DNA of 64,000 bases from an uncultured Collinsella sp. (GCA_958352845.1 CATWQC010000001.1:62001-126000); one strand, 5' to 3'; counted from the first letter of the stretch, positions 17,070-26,453 are shown. Notes: a model not told the origin generated them from the sequence alone. A program made the numbers and translations.

Positions 17070-18140
17070 TTATCGGCAAACGAGATGAATCCTGCTTGCA
17101 TCAAAATGCATGCGCAGAGTCTCACCCGCCTGCGGCAGCTCTTCCACGGGTACACTCACCTTATTCACCTTCCACTGCAGACGCGTGGGCGCATCAGCAC
17201 GCGGCACGTCCAGCAGCACCAGCCGCTCAAAGCGCGAATCGCTCACACGGGCCACGTGCAAATCGTAGCTGTTACGGCCCCGCTCCGCGCGATTGTCAAC
17301 ATGGAAGTAGCTCGCACGAATACCGAGGTACGCCACGTCATCTCGAACCTCACGGCCCACATTAAAGGTCATGCCCCAGTCGAGGGCCTCAACTTCTTCG
17401 TCGCCGATCCTGCGCGCCAGGCTTGTGTTCTTGCAGCCCGTCAGGCGCAGTGCCGCCAGCGTCTGCGGACGGCGGACCACGTCCTCGACGGAGCCGATCT
17501 CCTCCACATGCCCGTCGTGCATCACGCAGATGCGCTGGCACAGGCGGCACGCTTCGTCGATGTCGTGGCTCACGTAGAGCACGGTGCGGTTGCATACATC
17601 GAACAGGTCTAGCATGTTCTGTTCGAGGGCGCTCTTAAGATAGGAATCGAGTGCGCTCATGGGCTCGTCGAACATAAAGATGCCCGGATGCGCCGCCACC
17701 ATGCGTGCAAGCGCCACACGTTGCTGCTGACCGCCCGAGAGTCGCGCGGGATAGCGGTCGGCAAAATCGGCTAGGCCGAAAATGCTCAGATAGCGCTCGG
17801 CGAGCTTTTTGCGCGCGGCGGCGTCGCCCGCATCCTTTACACCGGCGCATACGTTATCGGCCACCGTCATGTTGGGAAACAGCTGATAGTTTTGGAACAA
17901 CAGGGCGCATTTTCGCTCCTGGGGGGACAGGTTGATGCCCGCCGCCGAGTCAAAAAAGGTCACGCCGTTGACGATGATCTTGCCCTCGTCAGGCATCTCC
18001 ACACCGGCAATGCAGCGCAGCGTACAGCTCTTGCCGCAACCCGAGGCACCCAGCAGCGCCACGCGCTCCTCGCCGGCCTCAAGCTGCATGTCGAGCATAA
18101 ACCCGGGATAGCGCTTTTTGATATCCAGAACGAGTGACAT
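17070..18140 (-). CDS. modC: Molybdate ABC transporter ATP-binding protein
   Basis: The 356-residue ATPase has Walker A GASGCGKSC (about residue 31), the signature [14 protein letters not shown], Walker B IFMFDEP, and the H-loop in VSHDIDEAC. The C-terminal 110 residues form a regulatory extension. It is the last gene of modABC, starting 3 bases after the modB stop, with its GGAGG inside the last modB codons. It energises molybdate (or tungstate) import for FdhF and other molybdoenzymes. Confidence 0.9.
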   Translation of the reverse strand: MSLVLDIKKRYPGFMLDMQLEAGEERVALLGASGCGKSCTLRCIAGVEMPDEGKIIVNGVTFFDSAAGINLSPQERKCALLFQNYQLFPNMTVADNVCAGVKDAGDAAARKKLAERYLSIFGLADFADRYPARLSGGQQQRVALARMVAAHPGIFMFDEPMSALDSYLKSALEQNMLDLFDVCNRTVLYVSHDIDEACRLCQRICVMHDGHVEEIGSVEDVVRRPQTLAALRLTGCKNTSLARRIGDEEVEALDWGMTFNVGREVRDDVAYLGIRASYFHVDNRAERGRNSYDLHVARVSDSRFERLVLLDVPRADAPTRLQWKVNKVSVPVEELPQAGETLRMHFDASRIHLVCR

Positions 18141-18143
18141 GAC

Positions 18144-19586
18144 CTATCGACCTCCCCGCGGCGCCGCATCATCGCGCATGAGCTCGGCCAGCGCCTCGCG
18201 ATCGATACGCAGCGCATCGCCGCCGACTGGGTCGAGCGAATCGCCCTGTCCGGCGAGATCTTTGGCCTGTTTGCGCTCCGCACGGGAAAGGCCCCGCTCG
18301 CGATACTTTTGCGAATGAGCGGTGTACATATTGATGAACAGAATGACTAGGAAACTAAACACGATCACGACAGCGACCCAAAAGAGGGCCACCGACGTGT
18401 TGCCGCCCATCCACTCAAAGTAGATGGCGATGGGAATGGTCTGCGTAATACCGGCGTAGTTGCCCGCAAAGAACAGCGTGCAGCCAAACTCGCCCATCGC
18501 GCGGGCAAAGGCGAGCACCGTGCCGGCGGCAATAGAGGGCCACCCAAGCGGCATCATAAGCTTGGTAAAGATGAGACGCTCGGACCATCCCAAGGTTCGC
18601 GCGGCGTCGAGCATCTGCGTGTCGAGGCTCTCGAAGGCTCCGAGCGCCGTACGATAGACGAGCGGGAACGACACCACCACGGCAGAGATCACCGCTGCCG
18701 GCCACGTAAAGACGATTGAGATGCCGCGCGCAATGAGCCACCGACCGACCCCGGTCGATCGACCAAATAGCATAAGCAGCAGAAAGCCGCAGACCGTGGG
18801 CGGCAGCACCATAGGAATCGTAAAGACCGAATCGAGCAGGCCCTTGATGCGACTCGAGGTACCCATAGTCTTCCACGCGGCGAACAGGCCCAGTGCAAAG
18901 GAGATCAGCAGGGCAAGGGCGCTCGTTTTAATGGACACCCAAAACGGGCGATAGTCGATGTCGCCCAAAAAGGAAGCCAGAGAGGTCAAGGGCCCCTGCT
19001 CATCCCGCAACACGACAGACGATGCTTCTACCATGTGAGCGCTATCAAGCCAACGCGCGCCGCCCTTGGCATCACCCGAGGCTGATGCAATCACCACATA
19101 GCGGTCCCCATCCGCACCGCGCTCGTCAAAGCCATAGGTATACCCGCCGGTCTCAAACGTTGTTTCCGCCGTGACATACCAAGGAAGATCCACGTCCCCT
19201 AGCTGCGCACCTCCCATGCAGTTTGCACTGTCGAGCTTACAGACGAGGGCCTTGAGACCCGATACGCACTCGTTATCCTGCGGATCCAATCCATACTTCT
19301 CGACCGCCTTGGGCGATATCCAAACCACAACGCGATCGGCAGCAGGCGCCACCACAAGGTCCACGTCCTCGTCAACGGGAAACCGGTAGCCCTCAGGCTG
19401 GCCCTCCATGGCACGAGCGGTCCCCTTGGCCAACCGCTCAAAACCCTCGATCCCATAGGAAAGCCCATGAGCGGTCGCAGCAACCTGAGCCCCATCCTCA
19501 GCGTCCCCAGCAAGCGCAAATCCCGGCACCCAACAAAGCGCGAAGGCCAAAGCACAGGCGACAAGCATGCGGAATCTATTAAGCAC
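18144..19586 (-). CDS. modB: Molybdate ABC permease with an extra N-terminal extracytoplasmic domain
   Basis: About 480 residues, twice the usual 220-240 of ModB. The C-terminal part (from about residue 215) is a standard five- to six-span permease with the ATPase-contact loop GAFESLDTQMLDAARTLGWSE. Before it come a signal-like segment (MLVACALAFALCWVPGFALA) and about 170 residues of soluble sequence with three cysteines (NECVSGL, ALVCKLDSANCM) that I do not recognise. It would sit outside the membrane. The GTG at 19586 is chosen because GGAG lies six bases upstream and a signal sequence follows at once. A hydrophilic 50-residue C-terminal tail is also present. Confidence 0.85.
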   Translation of the reverse strand: MLNRFRMLVACALAFALCWVPGFALAGDAEDGAQVAATAHGLSYGIEGFERLAKGTARAMEGQPEGYRFPVDEDVDLVVAPAADRVVVWISPKAVEKYGLDPQDNECVSGLKALVCKLDSANCMGGAQLGDVDLPWYVTAETTFETGGYTYGFDERGADGDRYVVIASASGDAKGGARWLDSAHMVEASSVVLRDEQGPLTSLASFLGDIDYRPFWVSIKTSALALLISFALGLFAAWKTMGTSSRIKGLLDSVFTIPMVLPPTVCGFLLLMLFGRSTGVGRWLIARGISIVFTWPAAVISAVVVSFPLVYRTALGAFESLDTQMLDAARTLGWSERLIFTKLMMPLGWPSIAAGTVLAFARAMGEFGCTLFFAGNYAGITQTIPIAIYFEWMGGNTSVALFWVAVVIVFSFLVILFINMYTAHSQKYRERGLSRAERKQAKDLAGQGDSLDPVGGDALRIDREALAELMRDDAAPRGGR

Positions 19587-19654
19587 GAAAAGCTCCAAGA
19601 GAATACAAGGACGGAGTGAAACACAAAACGATGGAATTATCGCTCCAAGCCGCA

Positions 19655-20530
19655 CTACGCGGAAAGCTCAAAGCCGTACTTAGCCCAAATCTTCTGGGCC
19701 TTCTTGTTGGCCAGACAGAAGTCGATAAACGCCTTGGCTTCGTCGGCGTGCTCAGAGCTCTCGGCAACGGCACCCGGATACACGATGGGCTTGTGCGAAT
19801 CCTCGGGGCATACGAAGGCCTCCTCGATGCCGTCGCAGCGGAAGATATCGGAGCTGTAGACAAAACCGGCCACGCAGTCGCCCGTAGAGACGTAGGCGGC
19901 AGCGGTGCCGACCTTATCGGCCAGTGCGACCTTGTCGGCGATCTCGGGAGCATACTCGCCGTCGTCGCCCTCAGTGCCGGTGTAGAGGCCCACGGAGGCC
20001 AGGGCCTGGTTGGCGTACTTGCCGGCGGGGACGGTCTTGGCGTCGCCAATGGCGATCTTGCCGTCCAGGTTCGCGACGTCGGCGATGGCCTCAACCTTGG
20101 TGTCGGAGCCCTCGGCGCGAACGATCACGAGGTCGTTGACGAACATGTCCTCACGCGTGTCGGCGTCGACGAGCTCGGCGGCCTCGGCGTCGTCCATGGT
20201 GCCCTTGGAAGCCGTGATGAGCACGTCCACGGCGGCACCGGCGCGCATCTGCTCGACAAGGTCGCCAGACGCCTTAAACTGCGTGTCGGCAAACGTGGTG
20301 CCGGTCTGCTCGGTGTAGAGCTCCTGAACCTCGGGCAGGGCCTTCTCGAGCGAGTTGGCGGCAAAGACCTGCAGCTCGACAGCCTTCTTCTTAGAGGAAG
20401 ACATGGCGGAGCCGGCATCGGAACCAGCGGGCTCGGACGTCTTGTTGCCCGAGCAGCCGGCAAGGCCAAGGCCGGCGGCAGCGGCAGCAGAAAGCGAGAC
20501 AAAACCGCGGCGTGAAACCATATCGAACAT
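19655..20530 (-). CDS. modA: Molybdate-binding lipoprotein of the ABC importer
   Basis: The 291-residue protein begins with a twin-arginine-like SRRGFVSL and a lipobox LAGC (about residue 26), then LQVFAANSLEKALPEV, which is the ModA form of the oxyanion-binding N-lobe (usual ...AASL). GDAKTVPAGKYANQAL and TGDCVAGFVYSSD are further family motifs. It captures molybdate outside the cell and delivers it to ModB. ATG 20530 is chosen over the TTG at 20536 because AAAGGG is six bases upstream. First gene of the modABC operon. Confidence 0.9.
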   Translation of the reverse strand: MFDMVSRRGFVSLSAAAAAGLGLAGCSGNKTSEPAGSDAGSAMSSSKKKAVELQVFAANSLEKALPEVQELYTEQTGTTFADTQFKASGDLVEQMRAGAAVDVLITASKGTMDDAEAAELVDADTREDMFVNDLVIVRAEGSDTKVEAIADVANLDGKIAIGDAKTVPAGKYANQALASVGLYTGTEGDDGEYAPEIADKVALADKVGTAAAYVSTGDCVAGFVYSSDIFRCDGIEEAFVCPEDSHKPIVYPGAVAESSEHADEAKAFIDFCLANKKAQKIWAKYGFELSA

Positions 20531-20590
20531 ATTCAACCCTTTCGAACGCTATGCCCGGGCACCCCGCCGCAGGCTTTATTCTGTTACTAG

Positions 20591-20630
20591 ATTATACTTC
20601 CGCGCGAATAATGATAATGAGAAATTATTC
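20591..20630 (-). promoter_or_regulatory. modA promoter with overlapping inverted repeat
   Basis: A perfect -10 TATAAT on the minus strand (20596-20591) lies about 60 bases upstream of the modA start. The arms GAATAAT (20606-20612) and ATTATTC (20624-20630) cover the -35 side, so a repressor site is likely; ModE or a Fur-like regulator would fit. Confidence 0.5.
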
Positions 20631-20682
20631 TCGCTAGAGAATATAGTTTCGAGTTGCCGTGCACCTCGGCGTCGCTTCGGCG

Positions 20683-20720
20683 GAAAACAAAGGCGGAGCA
20701 GCCGTTCAGGTCGCCCCGCC
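20683..20720 (-). terminator. Probable terminator after mogA
   Basis: Arms GGCGGAGC and GCCCCGCC (one G-U pair; 20692-20720), followed on the minus strand by TTTGTTTT. Confidence 0.6.
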
Positions 20721-20733
20721 GCAGGTAAACCGC

Positions 20734-21213
20734 TTATTTGGTATGTCCGCCGCCCGCCGTCATTTGGGCCGCATGCTCCAGCTGATCGCTCACGGCCTCC
20801 CAGCTTTCGCGGGCCGCTTTCGTGGATCCCGGAAAGTTGATGACAAGCGTATGCCCACGCTGCATGCACACGGCGCGCGAGAGCATAGCGCGGCGCGTCT
20901 TGGTCATGGAGTACGCACGGATTGCCTCTGCAATACCCGGCACATCGCGGTCGCAGACGGCACGCGTCGCCTCGGGCGTCACGTCGCGCATCGAAAGTCC
21001 CGTGCCGCCACAGGTGAGCACGACATTGGCGTGGCACTCATCGGCAGCTTCCACAATGGCATCACCGATCTCGCTGGCGTCGTCGCGCACGACCACATGT
21101 GAGACGACCGTCCAGCCCTGCGCCTCGATAAGTTCCTCGAGTGCGGCTCCAGCCTCGTCCTGAGCAAGATCGCGCGTATCCGAGCACGTCACGATCGAAA
21201 TCTTCAACTCCAT
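20734..21213 (-). CDS. mogA: Molybdopterin adenylyltransferase (MogA/MoaB family)
   Basis: The 159-residue protein has the MoCF-binding fold: ISIVTCSDTRD at the start, LTCGGTGLSMRDVTPEAT (the GGTG substrate loop) and LVINFPGSTKAARE. MogA adenylates molybdopterin before molybdenum insertion by MoeA. The start ATG at 21213 has GGAGGAAG. It follows moeA after 10 bases, so the two last steps of cofactor assembly are co-expressed next to molybdate uptake genes. Confidence 0.88.
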   Translation of the reverse strand: MELKISIVTCSDTRDLAQDEAGAALEELIEAQGWTVVSHVVVRDDASEIGDAIVEAADECHANVVLTCGGTGLSMRDVTPEATRAVCDRDVPGIAEAIRAYSMTKTRRAMLSRAVCMQRGHTLVINFPGSTKAARESWEAVSDQLEHAAQMTAGGGHTK

Positions 21214-21223
21214 AGTCTTCCTC

Positions 21224-22486
21224 CTACAACACCGTGCCCTCGGGCAGGTCGACACGCACGACATCCACGACGTCGCCCGCCTTGAGCTCGCACGGTCCTT
21301 CGTCAATACGCAGCAGGCAGTTGGACCGCTGCATCGTGCCGAGCAGCGCCGAATTCTGCGTCTTGGCCTCGGTCACCAACAGCTCACCGGTCTCGGGGTC
21401 GCGCAAAACCGTGGCGCGATCGAAGAAGCGTCGGTCCTGGCGCTTTTTCACGCCGTGCGTGAGCGTCGCCTGCTGCACGGGACGCACGCCCTCGGCAAAG
21501 CCGCGCATCTTGCGAATCGCCGGACGGGCGAGCATCTCAAAGCCCACATACGCCGCGGCCGGATTGCCTGAAAGCCCCAGGTAGGGCTTGCCCCCGAGCA
21601 AGCCAAACGTGATGGCCTTGCCCGGACGCATCGAGATGCGATCGAACAGCACCACGCCCTCGCGCCGGACGAGCGCCGTCACGTAGTCGTAATCGCCCGC
21701 CGAGGCGCCGCCGCTCGTAATGACAAAATCGCACTCTCGCGTGGCGCGATGCACCAGCTCGCCAATCGCCTGCTCATCGTCGGGCGCAATACCGTAGAAC
21801 ACGGGCTCGGCGCCGGCATCGAGCGCCTCGGCCATCAGCGCCGAGGAGTTGGAATCGCGAATCTGCCCGCGCGCCGGCAGCTCACCCGGCGCGACCAGCT
21901 CCGTGCCCAGCGAGATAATGCCCACGCGCGGAGCGGCATGGACCTTCACGCTCGCGTAACCGGCGCTTGCCAGCAGGCCGGCGCCGGCCGGAGCCACGAC
22001 CTCGCCGGCATGCATCACAACATCGCCGGCATGGGCCTCCTCGGCGGCAGAGCGAACGTTCTCCCCTACCTTGGCAGGCGCCGAGAAGCGAACGTGCGAA
22101 CCCTCGTTGCCGTCGCCATCGAGTACGTCGACGATCTCGTACTTCACCACGGCATCGGCACCTTCGGGTACCGGCGCGCCCGTCATGATGCGGACCGTCT
22201 CGCCCGCGCCGATTGCGCCCTCAAACACATGGCCCGCGGCCTCGTGTCCGATAACGTCGAGCGTCACCGGCGCCTCGCCAGATGCCTGCGCCAAGTCCGC
22301 CGAGCGCACGGCATATCCGTCCATAGCGCTGTTGGCAAACGGCGAGATGTCGATATCGGCCACCGCGTCCTCGGCCAAGGGAAGACCGGCGGCCTGCCAC
22401 ACGGGAATCTCGATGAGATCCGTCGGAGCAACGTGCGACAGGACAATCGACTGCGCGTCCTCCAGTGGAATGAGTTTCTCTGCCAT
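21224..22486 (-). CDS. moeA: Molybdopterin molybdenumtransferase
   Basis: The 420-residue protein has all MoeA marks: PFANSAMDGYAVRSADL (about residue 50), RIMTGAPVPEGADAVV, GIISLGTELV, the GGASAGDYDYV loop and PYLGLSGNPAAAYVGFE, then a C-terminal beta-barrel domain. MoeA inserts molybdate into adenylated molybdopterin. ATG 22486 is preferred over GTG 22492 by ribosome-site spacing (AGAGG). It opens the moeA-mogA unit and serves FdhF. Confidence 0.93.
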   Translation of the reverse strand: MAEKLIPLEDAQSIVLSHVAPTDLIEIPVWQAAGLPLAEDAVADIDISPFANSAMDGYAVRSADLAQASGEAPVTLDVIGHEAAGHVFEGAIGAGETVRIMTGAPVPEGADAVVKYEIVDVLDGDGNEGSHVRFSAPAKVGENVRSAAEEAHAGDVVMHAGEVVAPAGAGLLASAGYASVKVHAAPRVGIISLGTELVAPGELPARGQIRDSNSSALMAEALDAGAEPVFYGIAPDDEQAIGELVHRATRECDFVITSGGASAGDYDYVTALVRREGVVLFDRISMRPGKAITFGLLGGKPYLGLSGNPAAAYVGFEMLARPAIRKMRGFAEGVRPVQQATLTHGVKKRQDRRFFDRATVLRDPETGELLVTEAKTQNSALLGTMQRSNCLLRIDEGPCELKAGDVVDVVRVDLPEGTVL

Positions 22487-22696
22487 ATGCACCTCTTAAT
22501 GCCACAGCGCACAACAGGGGCGCCGATTCTTTATGCTTTTCTCAGTATAATCCCCCGATGCACGGCCGCGACTCGGCCTGTACCCGCAAATACACCTGTC
22601 GGTTGCAGGCCGCGAAACAGAATGGAAACCAACCCACCGGCTCGTCGCGTTTACCGCGTTTTATAATGCTTGCGTTGCAACCTAAAAGAGGAACGT

Positions 22697-24118
22697 ATGG
22701 CTCATAACGACAAAACCGAAAGCGCAAACGAAACGCAGGATCATTCCCAGCCGCTCGACGACGGCGGCTTTTTCTCCCTGAACGACGTCATCATGGCAGG
22801 CAGACATCAGCTCACTCGCTCCGAGCATCTCTTAGCTGCCGACACGCGCCGCAACGTCCGCAACCTACTCGTGAGCGCCAAGTTGCTCGTGCTCGTCGTC
22901 ACCGTATCGCTCGCCATGGGCGTTGCCGCTTGGGCGTTTTTGGCCTCGTTGAATATCGCGACTGACTATCGCGAGCACCATGCGTGGATTTATGCGCTGC
23001 TTCCCGTTGTGGGCGTTGCCACCGCATGGGTGTACAAAAACCACGGTCTTGCCGCCAAACGCGGTAACAACCTGGTCATCGACTCCGCTCTGGGCACACG
23101 CCTCATCCATATGCGCATGGCCGTCCTCACCTTCGTCTGCTCCACGCTCACGCACCTCACCGGCGGATCGGCCGGTCGTGAGGGAGCTGCGGTGCAGATT
23201 GGCGGCACCATCGCCAGCAACATCTCGAGCCTCGCCCACCTCAAAAAGCATGACCACCACGACCTCATGCTCGCCGGCATCTCGTCGGCCTTTGGCGCCG
23301 TATTCGGTTCGCCCCTTGCCGGAGCTTTCTTTGGCATGGAGATGTGCTTTATCGGCAAGATCGACTACACCGCGGGCATCTACTGCCTGGTCGCCTCGTT
23401 TACCGGCTACTTTACATCACTCGCCCTGGGTACCGAGTACGAAGCGAATGTCATCGCCAGCGTTCCCAACATGACACCACGGACGGTTGTCATCGTTGTT
23501 ATCAGCGCCATTATCTTCGGTCTGACGGCACGCCTCTTTGCCTGGTCGGTTCGAACCGTCAAGAGCCTGTACGGTCGCTTTATCACCAATTACCTCGTTC
23601 GCGCACTCATGGGCGCACTCGTGGTTTTGGCCGCCTATGCCCTTCTCGACGCCTGGGACTACGCCGGCCTTTCCACGTGGCTTTCCGGCGCCGGATTTGC
23701 CGGCAACACCACCCTGGCAGACGCAGCCATCAAGTTGGTCGTCACAGCGCTTACCCTGGGTGCGGGCTTCCAAGGCGGCGAGGTCACGCCCCTGTTTGGC
23801 ATCGGTGCGGCGCTCGGCGGCTGGATCGGTTGCCTCGTCGGAATCGACCCCAGTTTTCTGGCGGCTCTCGGCATGCTCGGCGTGTTCTGTGCCGGCCTCA
23901 ACGTGCCCATCACCACCTGCATGATGGCCATCGACCTGTTCCACGGCACGGCAGCCGGGTTCTTTGTCATCGTGGCCTTTATCAGCTACCTAACTGCCGG
24001 ACACCGCGGCGTGTACCCCGCCCAGCGCATCATCTCGCCCAAGCGCCGTTCGCTTATTGTGGATGAGGGCGGTACGGTAGCGGATGCTATCGAGCGCCAC
24101 AACGACCTGATAGAGTAG
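22697..24118 (+). CDS. CLC-family anion channel/antiporter, fluoride-type
   Basis: The 473-residue protein has the ClC fold with about 10 hydrophobic segments. In place of the chloride filter GSGIP it has GNNLV (about residues 123-127), together with GGSAGREGA (gating Glu, about 162) and GGEVTPLFGIG. These substitutions are, as I recall, those of the CLC-F branch that exports fluoride in exchange for protons, so fluoride export is more likely than chloride transport. The ATG at 22697 has AAGAGGAA upstream. No crcB-type fluoride riboswitch was recognised in the short leader. Confidence 0.85.
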   Translation: MAHNDKTESANETQDHSQPLDDGGFFSLNDVIMAGRHQLTRSEHLLAADTRRNVRNLLVSAKLLVLVVTVSLAMGVAAWAFLASLNIATDYREHHAWIYALLPVVGVATAWVYKNHGLAAKRGNNLVIDSALGTRLIHMRMAVLTFVCSTLTHLTGGSAGREGAAVQIGGTIASNISSLAHLKKHDHHDLMLAGISSAFGAVFGSPLAGAFFGMEMCFIGKIDYTAGIYCLVASFTGYFTSLALGTEYEANVIASVPNMTPRTVVIVVISAIIFGLTARLFAWSVRTVKSLYGRFITNYLVRALMGALVVLAAYALLDAWDYAGLSTWLSGAGFAGNTTLADAAIKLVVTALTLGAGFQGGEVTPLFGIGAALGGWIGCLVGIDPSFLAALGMLGVFCAGLNVPITTCMMAIDLFHGTAAGFFVIVAFISYLTAGHRGVYPAQRIISPKRRSLIVDEGGTVADAIERHNDLIE

Positions 24119-24205
24119 ACGTAAGTATTCGACGTGAAGCCACAATCGGGGGCAATTCGACCTGAGCGCGACCGCACCGTCACGTCATACGCCGGGAGTC
24201 GCCCC

Positions 24206-25168
24206 ATGCACGCAACTGATTTTGGCCGCACGCTCATCATCGCCAACCCAGCCGCCCAGTCGGGTGCGGCGCACGAAGTTGCCGAGCGCCTGCAACGCTT
24301 TTTGGACATGACTGCACGCGCATCCCAGTTTGACTTGGTGCTAACCGAGCGCATGGGACACGCCAAGGAGCTGGCCGCACAGGCCCAGGGCTATCGCACC
24401 GTTATCGCCCTTGGCGGCGACGGCGTGATTCACGAGGTCGTCAACGGGCTTATGACGCAAGAGGAGGACACCCGCCCCGCTCTTGCCATCCTACCCGTGG
24501 GCTCTGGCAACGATTTTGCCCAAACGCTCGGCATCGACGATTTCTCCGGTAAGGATTTTGGCGCGCTGCTCACCTGCGAGCTGCAGCGTCAGGACATCGG
24601 GCGCATTCGCTCGTGGAGCCCTGCGAGCGGCAGCGGCGAGGCTACCGTTGAGTACTACGACCAGACGCTCTCGGTCGGCATCGATGCCGCCATCGGCCTG
24701 GGCACCACCGAGCTGCGCAAAAAGACGGGCCTCGCCGGCGCTCCGCTCTACACCCTATCGGGACTTGAGCAGTTTGGCCTGCGCTATCGCAACTACCCCA
24801 TGACCATCAGCTTTGATGGCGCGCCCGCCGAGCGCGTGCGGGCGATCATCATGGCAATTCAGCTGGGTCCTACCTATGGCTCGGGCTATCGCATCTGCCC
24901 CGATGCCGACCCCTGCGACGGCGTACTCGACGTCTGCTACGCCTGCGGCCCCGTTCCGCGTGCGGTTGCCCTGCCTATGTTTCTTTCGGCCAAGGACGGC
25001 CACCATACCAAGTTGCCGCCGGTTCGCATGCGCCGCTGCCGCCATGTCGAGCTCACCTTTGAGGAGCCCGACTACCCCATCCAGGCCGACGGCGAGCCCG
25101 TTGTCGCCTCGCGCATCGAGGTCGACATCCTTGCCGGCGTCCTCCACGTCTGGCATCCCACCCGCTAA
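24206..25168 (+). CDS. Diacylglycerol/lipid kinase, DagK-YegS family
   Basis: The 320-residue protein begins LIIANPAAQSG, then has the catalytic ALGGDGVIHEVVNGL (residues about 72-86) and PVGSGNDFAQTLG, and a C-terminal beta-sandwich with ADGEPV, all typical of DAGK_cat lipid kinases. It probably phosphorylates diacylglycerol for phospholipid recycling at the membrane; a sphingosine-like substrate cannot be excluded. The ATG at 24206 with GGGAG fits the family N-terminus. Confidence 0.88.
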   Translation: MHATDFGRTLIIANPAAQSGAAHEVAERLQRFLDMTARASQFDLVLTERMGHAKELAAQAQGYRTVIALGGDGVIHEVVNGLMTQEEDTRPALAILPVGSGNDFAQTLGIDDFSGKDFGALLTCELQRQDIGRIRSWSPASGSGEATVEYYDQTLSVGIDAAIGLGTTELRKKTGLAGAPLYTLSGLEQFGLRYRNYPMTISFDGAPAERVRAIIMAIQLGPTYGSGYRICPDADPCDGVLDVCYACGPVPRAVALPMFLSAKDGHHTKLPPVRMRRCRHVELTFEEPDYPIQADGEPVVASRIEVDILAGVLHVWHPTR

Positions 25169-25175
25169 CCCCACC

Positions 25176-25246
25176 TAAGTTGCGGTGAAATAGGGACTGT
25201 TTATGCATCTAAAGCCGCAAAACAGTCCCTATTTCACCGCAACTTA
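25176..25246. repeat. Long palindrome C (TTGCGGTG family)
   Basis: Perfect 26-bp arms (25176-25201 and 25221-25246) with a 19-base loop. Its left flank CCCACC and right flank ATTGA are shared with palindrome A at 6786, so these are true copies. It lies between two convergent genes. Confidence 0.88.
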
Positions 25247-25255
25247 TTGATAAGA

Positions 25256-25636
25256 TCATTCCTCCCCGCCCAGCTTGCGACGGTTGGCCTTTTTAATGGC
25301 GTTGAAGTGCTTGTCGTTGAGCCTGCGCTGGCGAGAGCGCTGAGGCACCTTGGTCTTTACGCGTCGACGCGGTGGACGCCCGCGACGCTCAAGCTCAGCG
25401 CGCAGCTTACGCAGACAGCTCGCGCGATTCTGAAACTGGCTGCGGCTCTCACGCGCCGTCACGACAATCCCCGTGGGCCCATGTTTCATGCGCACCGCAG
25501 AGTCCGTCGTGTTCACGCCCTGCCCGCCCGGACCTGTCGCGCGAAACACCTGTACCTCGCAATCGTGCGCCAGCTCCTCGACCGACATCTCGGCATAGCG
25601 CGCATACTCACGCCATCCCATCTTGTTCTCATCCAT
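25256..25636 (-). CDS. RF-1 domain protein, probable peptidyl-tRNA hydrolase for ribosome rescue
   Basis: The 126-residue protein has the release-factor GGQ loop in [19 protein letters not shown] (about residues 35-52) but no codon-recognition domain, and a long basic tail ([23 protein letters not shown]) like that of ArfB/YaeJ, which enters the mRNA channel of stalled ribosomes. It probably frees peptides from non-stop or damaged ribosomes. PrfH-like function is the alternative. Start ATG 25636 has GGGGAGG at good spacing. Confidence 0.8.
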   Translation of the reverse strand: MDENKMGWREYARYAEMSVEELAHDCEVQVFRATGPGGQGVNTTDSAVRMKHGPTGIVVTARESRSQFQNRASCLRKLRAELERRGRPPRRRVKTKVPQRSRQRRLNDKHFNAIKKANRRKLGGEE

Positions 25637-25654
25637 ATCAACACCTCCCCTCAT

Positions 25655-25690
25655 AAAAAATGTGACAAAGGGAAAGTCCCTTTGTCACAT
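25655..25690 (-). terminator. Terminator after xpt
   Basis: Perfect 14-bp arms ATGTGACAAAGGGA and TCCCTTTGTCACAT with a 3-base loop, followed on the minus strand by TTTTTT. Confidence 0.92.
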
Positions 25691-25717
25691 CGCATACCAA
25701 TCGCTTGTGTTGCGCGC

Positions 25718-26296
25718 TTAGGCGAAGGTGATCTCGCCGTTCTCGCAGTCCATATCGGCGATACGGGCCAGGCTCTCAACGCGGAAGCCGCGCTGACGGA
25801 GCTTATCGCCGCCGCCCTGGAAGCCCTTCTCCACGGCAATACCGATGCCGGCAACCTCGGCGCCCGCAGCCTCGCAGATCTTGATGAGACCCTCAAGCGC
25901 ACAGCCGTTAGCCAAGAAGTCGTCGATGATCAGAACCTTGTCGCCCTCGGACAGGAAGCGCTTACCTACAATGACCGGGTACTCCTTCTGCTTGGTGAAG
26001 GAGTAGATGGTCGTGGCATACTGCTCGCCATCGAGGTTGATGGACTGCGCCTTCTTGGCAAAGACCACCGGCACGCCGCCAAAATGCTGAGCTGCGATGC
26101 AGGCCATGCCAATGCCCGAAGCCTCAATCGTCAGGATCTTGTTGATCTCGACACCCTCGAACAGACGGGCCCACTCGGCACCCATGTGGTCGAACAGCTC
26201 AACGTCGCACTGGTGGTTGAGGAAGGCATCGACCTTAAGGACGTTACCGGCCTTTACGATGCCGTCATGGCGAATACGATCCTCAAGCTCCTGCAT
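25718..26296 (-). CDS. xpt: Xanthine phosphoribosyltransferase
   Basis: The 192-residue protein matches Xpt over its length: [20 protein letters not shown] (PRPP loop), [12 protein letters not shown] and the PRPP-binding [11 protein letters not shown] (about residues 123-133). It makes XMP from xanthine and PRPP in purine salvage. I looked for the purine riboswitch that controls many xpt genes and did not see one in the 157-base upstream gap. Confidence 0.95.
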   Translation of the reverse strand: MQELEDRIRHDGIVKAGNVLKVDAFLNHQCDVELFDHMGAEWARLFEGVEINKILTIEASGIGMACIAAQHFGGVPVVFAKKAQSINLDGEQYATTIYSFTKQKEYPVIVGKRFLSEGDKVLIIDDFLANGCALEGLIKICEAAGAEVAGIGIAVEKGFQGGGDKLRQRGFRVESLARIADMDCENGEITFA

Positions 26297-26453
26297 GGCG
26301 CAACCCCTTCTCGCGGCAACGATACCGCGCGATTAATAAACGTTGTTCGATAGTCTACCACGGACCGACCCCCGCCCGCCCCACAAGCCACATCGCACCA
26401 CAAACCAGTCTTTTTGGGACGGCGCGAATCGTGGCAGACAGCCTCCCAACATG

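Noticed and set aside
25655..25690. Counting the xpt hairpin as another dispersed palindrome
   Set aside because: Perfect stem plus six T on the minus strand right after xpt is a standard terminator, and the arms lack TTGCGGTG.
26297..26453. Purine riboswitch upstream of xpt
   Set aside because: The conserved loop and junction sequences were not found in the gap.
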